DNA from: Stephanodiscus triporus
Lineage: Eukaryota; Bacillariophyta; Thalassiosirophyceae; Thalassiosirales; Thalassiosiraceae
Direction of reading: 5' to 3'
Assembly: GCA_036939755.1 (NCBI GenBank)
Contig: JALLAZ010001167.1
Coordinates: forward strand, 1 to 10,768
DNA length: 10,768 nucleotides
Below are positions 6,688-10,768 of this stretch, one piece after another. How positions within the stretch are numbered: position 1 is the first letter of the stretch; each line of letters starts with the position of its first letter. The notes under the pieces are model-generated. The model searched no databases, was not told the origin of the DNA, and saw nothing but the letters and a program-made list of their open reading frames with translations. The translations under genes were made by a program, and so were the position numbers.

Positions 6688-8673
6688 TCACAACTTTTCT
6701 TTATTTGCGTTTCCAGCTGTTATGCTCAGAATTGTAGACCAAAGCATACCTAACACGCAGGCAAAAGGAATTTGCCACTTCTCGTCAATCACACTAAACA
6801 TGACCATTTGACATGGGATCCAGAATGCTAGATTGCGTTTCCAGCAGGGTAAGAAGCTAGTCTTTGCTCGTGACAGTATCTCACTCAGAGTTAACCCTTG
6901 TAAATACCCAGTAAAAGTAAAGAAGATTGGGTAATATAAAAGAGGGACGACCAGAAGTTGGTATAAGAGTGTACGTTCGAGCGCCGCCATCCCCAGCCGA
7001 AGATTACCTCCAAACGATGATACACTTGGAAGTAGTGCTGACAGGATACTACCCAGCACATTCCCTTGGCATATCGAGGTGATGAAAGGAAATGCCAAAT
7101 GTTGAAAGAAACGGTAGCAGCCATCAAATGCCGCAAAGGATGCTGCTCTTCTTGCATTATAGGATTTCTGGAAGTCCCTTGATTGTGCCATGGCGTCTCC
7201 AAGTACCGCCAATGTGGCACCCGTGACAACCTTTGTTTGGAGCGGGGAGCGTTTCATGGAGCCTTTGTAGCTTTCCAATAGACTGACTGAAATCGTAGCA
7301 ATATGCCGGCGAAAAACTCCCGCGATAATCACTAGTAGGATGAGTACTGCTGAAGGCACAATGCGTTTGGTTGTCTTCGATAAATAGTGTTTTGAAACCG
7401 GTGCTGAACTTTTTTGCATGGTGAGAGGACGTTGCTCCTCGATGGAATCGGCTAACGAGTTTCTCACTGTTAGAGGGTATCTTCTGCCGCGTAAGTCGCT
7501 CACAAACTTCCGACCTCGATGTCCTAGTGTGCTGCTGAGGACAATACCAGAAGGTGTCGCATAGGCATCGACTGAGCCACCCCGTATCTTTCTCATGGTG
7601 ACGGCTGCACGTGATGGCTGTTGTCCAATTTCATATTTATATGTACTAATAGCGTCATCGTTCGAATTGTTTTCGAGGGTTTCGTTACACTCTAGCACTG
7701 GTGTGTTGAGGGCTTCACATTCTAGCACTGATGTCACCACTATGTTGCTTTCATCTACTGATGCCATTGCCTCTACAACCAAACCCTCAGCAGGATCTTT
7801 ACTCTCCCCCGTTCTCACACTCCCGGCTGTAATCGACAATATAATAGTCCATATCAAACCACACCCAATAAGGATTGGAATTTGTAAATCTTCATCCACG
7901 AATGCAAATGCTATAAACTGTACAGGGATCCAAAATACTAGATTCCGTTTCATCAATGGTACAAATGTGTCTTTAGCACGTTGGATTGTTTCACTCATGG
8001 TCAAGCCTTGGACTGCACCCGTTACCGCATAAAACACTGGGTAGTATACAGTAGGGATGATGACTAATTGACTGACAAGCGTTTGTTCGATACTTGCGAG
8101 TATATGTATTAGCTGTTCTTGGTCTGATGATATTATGGAGGTAGTGGTAGTACCCATGACAGCAACCAAGAGAGCGATGGAAAATTTGCCGCAACACAAT
8201 TTCATCATGGGGGGGTAGGTTAGTTGCTGTACGGCTCGATAACAACCATCAAATGCCGCAAAGGACAGAGCACGTTGGATGTTGTATGGCTCGTGATTAC
8301 TTTTTGATTGCTGTGATTGTGCAAGTGCATCGCCCAGTATAGCAAGGATGATCCCCGTCAGGACCTTGGTTTTGAGTGGATCGACGAGTAGCTGTTGTCG
8401 GTAGACGCTTAGCGCCATATGCAACAAGTTGGGAAGACTTGTGGTAGTAGTGTCAGCGGTGGCGGTGGTGACTGCCAGCATAACGGGGGAGGAGGAATCC
8501 AACAAATGATGGTGGCTGATACCCGTAAATTGAAATTGCGCTGCTAGAGAGAGAGATTGGAGTGAAAGATTGACATGATCTGGACTCAAGCTAGAAGGAC
8601 CGAACGCCATTGCGGTTTTTCCGTAAGTTGCTATGATACCCAAAAGCAACGACAGACTTCCTCTCGACTTCAT
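6688..8673 (-). CDS. double Mpv17/PMP22-family membrane protein with likely plastid-targeting presequence
   Basis: Starting at ATG 8673 the protein has 661 residues. Residues 1-23 form a signal peptide (basic MKSR, hydrophobic LSLLLGIIA) ending TAMA|FGP; Phe at +1 after Ala resembles the ASAFAP cleavage motif of diatom plastid preproteins. Residues 24-80 are a Ser/Thr-rich region. Two Mpv17/PMP22-type domains follow, about 85-285 and 465-655. Each has P-L-(K/Q)-T-K (99-103; 477-481), a GD followed by A(L/M)AQ (114; 492), FAAFDGCYR (from 138; 513), a YYP segment, and (V/A)FWIPxQ near its end. Each should span a membrane about four times. The linker (286-464) is polar, with a short repeated VLEC motif, and ends in a hydrophobic helix at about 444-454. 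Single-domain family members are 170-250 residues and sit in mitochondrial, peroxisomal or plastid membranes, some as channels. The frame is open upstream to 8898, but ATG 8673 (or 8688) gives the signal peptide directly. Transport substrate unknown. Confidence 0.82.
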   Translation of the reverse strand: MKSRGSLSLLLGIIATYGKTAMAFGPSSLSPDHVNLSLQSLSLAAQFQFTGISHHHLLDSSSPVMLAVTTATADTTTTSLPNLLHMALSVYRQQLLVDPLKTKVLTGIILAILGDALAQSQQSKSNHEPYNIQRALSFAAFDGCYRAVQQLTYPPMMKLCCGKFSIALLVAVMGTTTTSIISSDQEQLIHILASIEQTLVSQLVIIPTVYYPVFYAVTGAVQGLTMSETIQRAKDTFVPLMKRNLVFWIPVQFIAFAFVDEDLQIPILIGCGLIWTIILSITAGSVRTGESKDPAEGLVVEAMASVDESNIVVTSVLECEALNTPVLECNETLENNSNDDAISTYKYEIGQQPSRAAVTMRKIRGGSVDAYATPSGIVLSSTLGHRGRKFVSDLRGRRYPLTVRNSLADSIEEQRPLTMQKSSAPVSKHYLSKTTKRIVPSAVLILLVIIAGVFRRHIATISVSLLESYKGSMKRSPLQTKVVTGATLAVLGDAMAQSRDFQKSYNARRAASFAAFDGCYRFFQHLAFPFITSICQGNVLGSILSALLPSVSSFGGNLRLGMAALERTLLYQLLVVPLLYYPIFFTFTGYLQGLTLSEILSRAKTSFLPCWKRNLAFWIPCQMVMFSVIDEKWQIPFACVLGMLWSTILSITAGNANKEKL

Positions 8674-9101
8674 TGAAATATAAATCATCTTGATCCAACG
8701 ATACGATGAAGATGGACGACATACACTGAGACCTTTAGCTCCGATTATCGTATTACCCTGCATTAGATAAGCGCGACGGTCGTCTTCCCCCGCCCATATC
8801 TTCGCTCGTATCCGGCCCACTAGCCAGCCGGCGGGCGGCCAGCCCTCTGCATGCGTGAGAGTTGAAGTTGGTTTCGCACGAATATCTGTGTTCCTCACGT
8901 CTAGTCTGTCCTTGGTCCGCGAGCTGGGGGGTCTTCCGCGATATTTTGGAAGACCATTTCACATGACATTATCCTACACAGCACATCACAGTCCTTTGCT
9001 TTGTACGAGGTATTTGTTTCAACATATCCAGCCGTGGAGGCGCCCCTCTTCAAAAATTGAGATTACATCTTTCAATTTCCTGGGCCACATGTACTAGATA
9101 A
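8674..9101. other. intergenic region upstream of the Mpv17-type gene
   Basis: This stretch should hold the promoter and 5' leader of the minus-strand Mpv17-type gene. The gene's frame stays open to 8898, but the added residues (RIRAKIWAGEDDRR and similar) resemble no targeting peptide and would bury the signal sequence. A plus-strand frame at 8855-9097 has no family resemblance. I see no RNA gene or strong repeat here. Confidence 0.5.
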
Positions 9102-9683
9102 CTCCTCCAGTCTAACTCCCGACCGAAGAGGACTTGTGTTGCAGAAGAGTATCTTCACTTCAATTTCAAGCCCAAGCCCATCTCCAACGGAGTTACTGCT
9201 GATGATGAAACAGTCAAGCTCAAGCCAGGGAAATGTGTCTTCTCATCTGGATGAAGCTCTGTATCTGTATCTGTATCTGGATAGCCTCCAGCGAGAATGG
9301 AGTCGCCCCCCTCACATAAACATTGGATCCATCATACCTAGTACTTCCTAATGAACATGAGGAATATTCAGTCATTGCCACCAAGACCAGGCTGAATTCA
9401 TGCAACGGCAAAAAAGTTATTGATCTCCAATTGAGCCTGAAAAAAGCTGATGGCCTATATGTAAGCCAGTGGGGGTAAAGCTGTTCAAGGGAATGATATC
9501 ACAGTGTCAAAGCACTGTCCACATGTTCTTGAATTGAAAATTTTTGTACTCATGCCGCATACTAAGAGTGGTACAAATATCAAAAATCATGATTCTTTGG
9601 CATTTTTAAGCAAAAAAGAATATCCTAGCAATTTTTCAAAGACCCATCATGAAGTTCCCAAGGCAGGTAAGGAAAACAGATGA
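9102..9683 (+). pseudogene. possible decayed coding region, identity unknown
   Basis: Three plus-strand frames are open in succession with protein-like composition. Frame 0 (9102-9257) contains EEYLHFNFKPKPISNG and DDETVKLKPGKC, then a TGA. Frame 1 continues with DEALYLYLYLDSLQREW and ends at 9351. Frame 2 (9320-9488) contains NEHEEYSVIATKTRLN and GKKVIDLQLSLKKADG. Frame 1 again (9475-9683) contains KHCPHVLELKIFVLMPH. The hand-over points nearly abut or overlap, as expected of one gene with several small indels. No domain is recognised. The neighbouring repeats suggest, but do not prove, a mobile-element gene. Confidence 0.35.
9261..9282 (+). repeat. TCTGTA hexanucleotide microsatellite
   Basis: Three exact copies of TCTGTA (9261-9278) are followed by a partial fourth. 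In the open frame it encodes alternating Tyr-Leu. It sits where the apparent reading frame passes from frame 0 to frame 1. Confidence 0.7.
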
Positions 9684-9694
9684 AAAGATATGAC

Positions 9695-9841
9695 ATTCAA
9701 TGAATCCTTTGTGCAATGTTTGAAGCTCAAAACCAACATGAAATGGTTCCCATACCATAGTTATCCACTCCAACCACGACAAGGTGTTTGACAACCTTCA
9801 TATGCTGTGGATGGGGATATGGACATGGATCCATCATCATG
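9695..9841 (+). repeat. direct repeat, copy A
   Basis: This stretch aligns with copy B at 10635-10768. The strongest block is ACAAGGTGTTTGACAACC onward: about 41 consecutive identical bases, from 9779 to roughly 9820. A six-base CATGGA insertion in A precedes the shared TCCATCATCATG. The left part is shared more loosely (CATCAA or CATTCAA, TGCAATG, CCACTCCAA). It is probably a dispersed element or two parts of one older element. Confidence 0.75.
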
Positions 9842-9882
9842 CTGTTGGAACCCTCAAAGGCGGGTACTTATGCAAAGAACCT

Positions 9883-9885
9883 TTA
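9883..9885. repeat. left target-site duplication (TTA)
   Basis: TTA directly precedes the left terminal repeat of the MITE and matches the TTA at 10333-10335. Three-base TTA/TAA duplications are characteristic of PIF/Harbinger transposition. Confidence 0.65.
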
Positions 9886-9911
9886 GGGTGTCTCTGCACG
9901 CAGATTTTCCG

Positions 9912-9929
9912 AGTCCAAAAAACAGGGTT
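9912..9929 (+). repeat. subterminal 18-bp direct repeat of the MITE, left copy
   Basis: AGTCCAAAAAACAGGGTT is identical to 10289-10306 and in the same orientation, although the outer ends are inverted. In DNA transposons subterminal repeats can be transposase-binding sites, but same-orientation copies at opposite ends are less usual. Confidence 0.6.
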
Positions 9930-10288
9930 TGGGGTTAAAATATTTTTTTTTTTTTTTTAATTTCAAGTCGACGAAGATTTTTGGGGGGTTTTGAAAATTT
10001 AGGCGGGAAAGGCCTTGATATTAATAGCATTGACATTGGACATAGGACATGGTTGCTGCTGCCTGACATTACACTATTATTATTAACCACGAGACTAGGG
10101 AGGAGGTTAGTGGGGGTGGACTCCATCGTGGATTCTGATCTATCCTGATACAATAATAATAATAAATAGGCCGTCGGGCAGCAGTGGTATTCCACAAATG
10201 GACTCGACTACTTGGTCAATTTTTTGACTTCTTTTCGAATCTGCCTGCAGAGACCAGTGACAAACTAACGTACGCTGGACAGACAACA

Positions 10289-10306
10289 AGTCCAAAAAAC
10301 AGGGTT
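10289..10306 (+). repeat. subterminal 18-bp direct repeat of the MITE, right copy
   Basis: This is the exact partner of 9912-9929. It begins 26 bases inside the right end, as the left copy begins 26 bases inside the left end. Confidence 0.6.
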
Positions 10307-10332
10307 GAGAAAGTCTGCGTGCAGAGACACCC

Positions 10333-10335
10333 TTA
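10333..10335. repeat. right target-site duplication (TTA)
   Basis: TTA directly follows the right terminal repeat and pairs with 9883-9885. Confidence 0.65.
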
Positions 10336-10634
10336 CCTAGGGCTCCGCAGATCCAGCATGCTGGCCACACTAGTCACAAGCAGGATACCTGTTACTTGGC
10401 AAAGGTCCCACATGTTCCCGCGTGGAGTGATCTCACTAGATCACTCAAAGATTTGAGTTGGAGTGCACTCCAACCCTTTAAATACCTTTTGATGGTGTAG
10501 CAATTAACATATTAGAACAACCTTTGCTGAATGTTAATGCATTCTAGCTACTAACACATGCCAATACAACCACACTGGTTGGGCAAGCTTTTGCTTTTGT
10601 GTGTTGGTGAATAAAATCCTTGGTCCATGCTGGG
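10336..10634. other. non-coding stretch between the MITE and direct repeat copy B
   Basis: No coding region is supported. Apart from the palindrome cluster at 10425-10474, the stretch is AT-rich. The minus-strand frame 10534-10767 overlaps copy B and has no recognisable domain. Confidence 0.45.
10425..10474. repeat. cluster of three abutting palindromes
   Basis: First, GAGTGATCT (10425-10433) and AGATCACTC (10438-10446) form 9-bp arms around CACT. Second, CTCAAA (10444-10449) and TTTGAG (10452-10457) pair around GA, overlapping the first by three bases. Third, GTTGGAGTGCACTCCAAC (10457-10474) is a perfect 18-bp palindrome sharing one base with the second. The overlaps mean the first two cannot form fully at the same time. 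All three are exact. Confidence 0.75.
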
Positions 10635-10768
10635 CATCAAGTGAAGCCTTTCTGCAATGGCCCAGGCTCCAAACCCACATGGAATGATTCCCATATCCAC
10701 TCCAAACATATACAAGGTGTTTGACAACCTTCATATGCTGTGGATGGGGATATGGATCCATCATCATG
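10635..10768 (+). repeat. direct repeat, copy B (runs to the window edge)
   Basis: This copy matches copy A (9695-9841), with the best block ACAAGGTGTTTGACAACC onward through TCCATCATCATG at the last base of the window. The repeat probably continues beyond the window. It lacks the CATGGA insertion of copy A and four bases (AGTT) near CATATCCACT. Confidence 0.75.

Larger units (their letters stand above)
9886..10332. mobile_element. 447-bp MITE with perfect 19-bp terminal inverted repeats, PIF/Harbinger-like
   Basis: The left end GGGTGTCTCTGCACGCAGA (9886-9904) is the exact reverse complement of 10314-10332. Both ends abut TTA (9883-9885 and 10333-10335), a typical PIF/Harbinger target duplication, and the terminal GGG also suits that superfamily. 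The interior is non-coding, with a run of 16 T (9943-9958), a G-run and ATT/AAT-rich tracts. Its open frames are short and unlike any transposase, so it would need a transposase from elsewhere. An 18-base direct repeat, AGTCCAAAAAACAGGGTT, lies just inside each end (9912-9929 and 10289-10306). The perfect termini suggest recent insertion. Confidence 0.8.

Noticed and set aside
8674..8898. Upstream start at 8898 for the Mpv17-type protein
   Set aside because: It would add 75 residues without targeting character in front of a clear signal peptide; starts at 8673 or 8688 fit better.
9935..10195. 86-codon minus-strand frame inside the MITE
   Set aside because: It ends in a Lys run from the T-tract and has no transposase feature.
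10534..10767. 77-codon minus-strand frame over repeat copy B
   Set aside because: The matching frame in copy A stops early, so it is not conserved between copies, and no domain is visible.
9695..10768. Long terminal repeats of an LTR retrotransposon
   Set aside because: The copies lack clear TG...CA ends, and the roughly 800 bases between them carry no primer-binding site, polypurine tract or reverse transcriptase.

Overview
This is nuclear DNA of a eukaryotic alga, most likely a diatom (perhaps a centric one). Four things point there: a short GT-AG intron, a plastid presequence with an ASAFAP-like 'AMA|FGP' site, remnants of a helicase-associated (HA) domain protein of the kind expanded in diatoms, and an N-terminally extended glutamine-dependent asparagine synthetase. 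The assignment rests on these features only; no database search was run.

Layout. 1-130: GC-rich, possibly the 3' end of an unidentified gene. 131-909: intergenic, probably the promoter and 5' leader of the next gene, with a tandem TACGTCAGC (CRE-like) repeat and a perfect 9-bp-arm inverted repeat. 910-4554 (+): one two-exon gene, intron 3393-3473, predicted to encode 1187 residues. A complete asparagine synthetase B (Ntn glutaminase plus ATP-pyrophosphatase) is followed in frame by a complete-looking class V-like, fold type I PLP enzyme. This fusion is the most interesting gene here. 4698-4985 (-): a fragment of an ABC1/UbiB/ADCK-type kinase. 5021-6470 (+): a decayed coiled-coil protein with three 47-residue repeats and a frameshifted, internally deleted HA domain. 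6688-8673 (-): an intact 661-residue protein with two tandem Mpv17/PMP22-type membrane domains and a likely plastid-targeting presequence. 9102-9683 (+): stretches open in three different frames, probably a decayed gene or element. 9695-10768: repeat-rich, with a pair of direct repeats, a 447-bp MITE with perfect 19-bp terminal inverted repeats and TTA target-site duplications (PIF/Harbinger type), and a cluster of three palindromes.

The window thus has two apparently functional genes, the fused amidotransferase/PLP enzyme and the double Mpv17 protein, set among pseudogenes and mobile-element debris. No operon-like link between them is visible. The two halves of the fusion presumably act on a shared pathway in which glutamine-derived ammonia and a PLP-bound amino acid are handled together, but the substrate cannot be read from the sequence.
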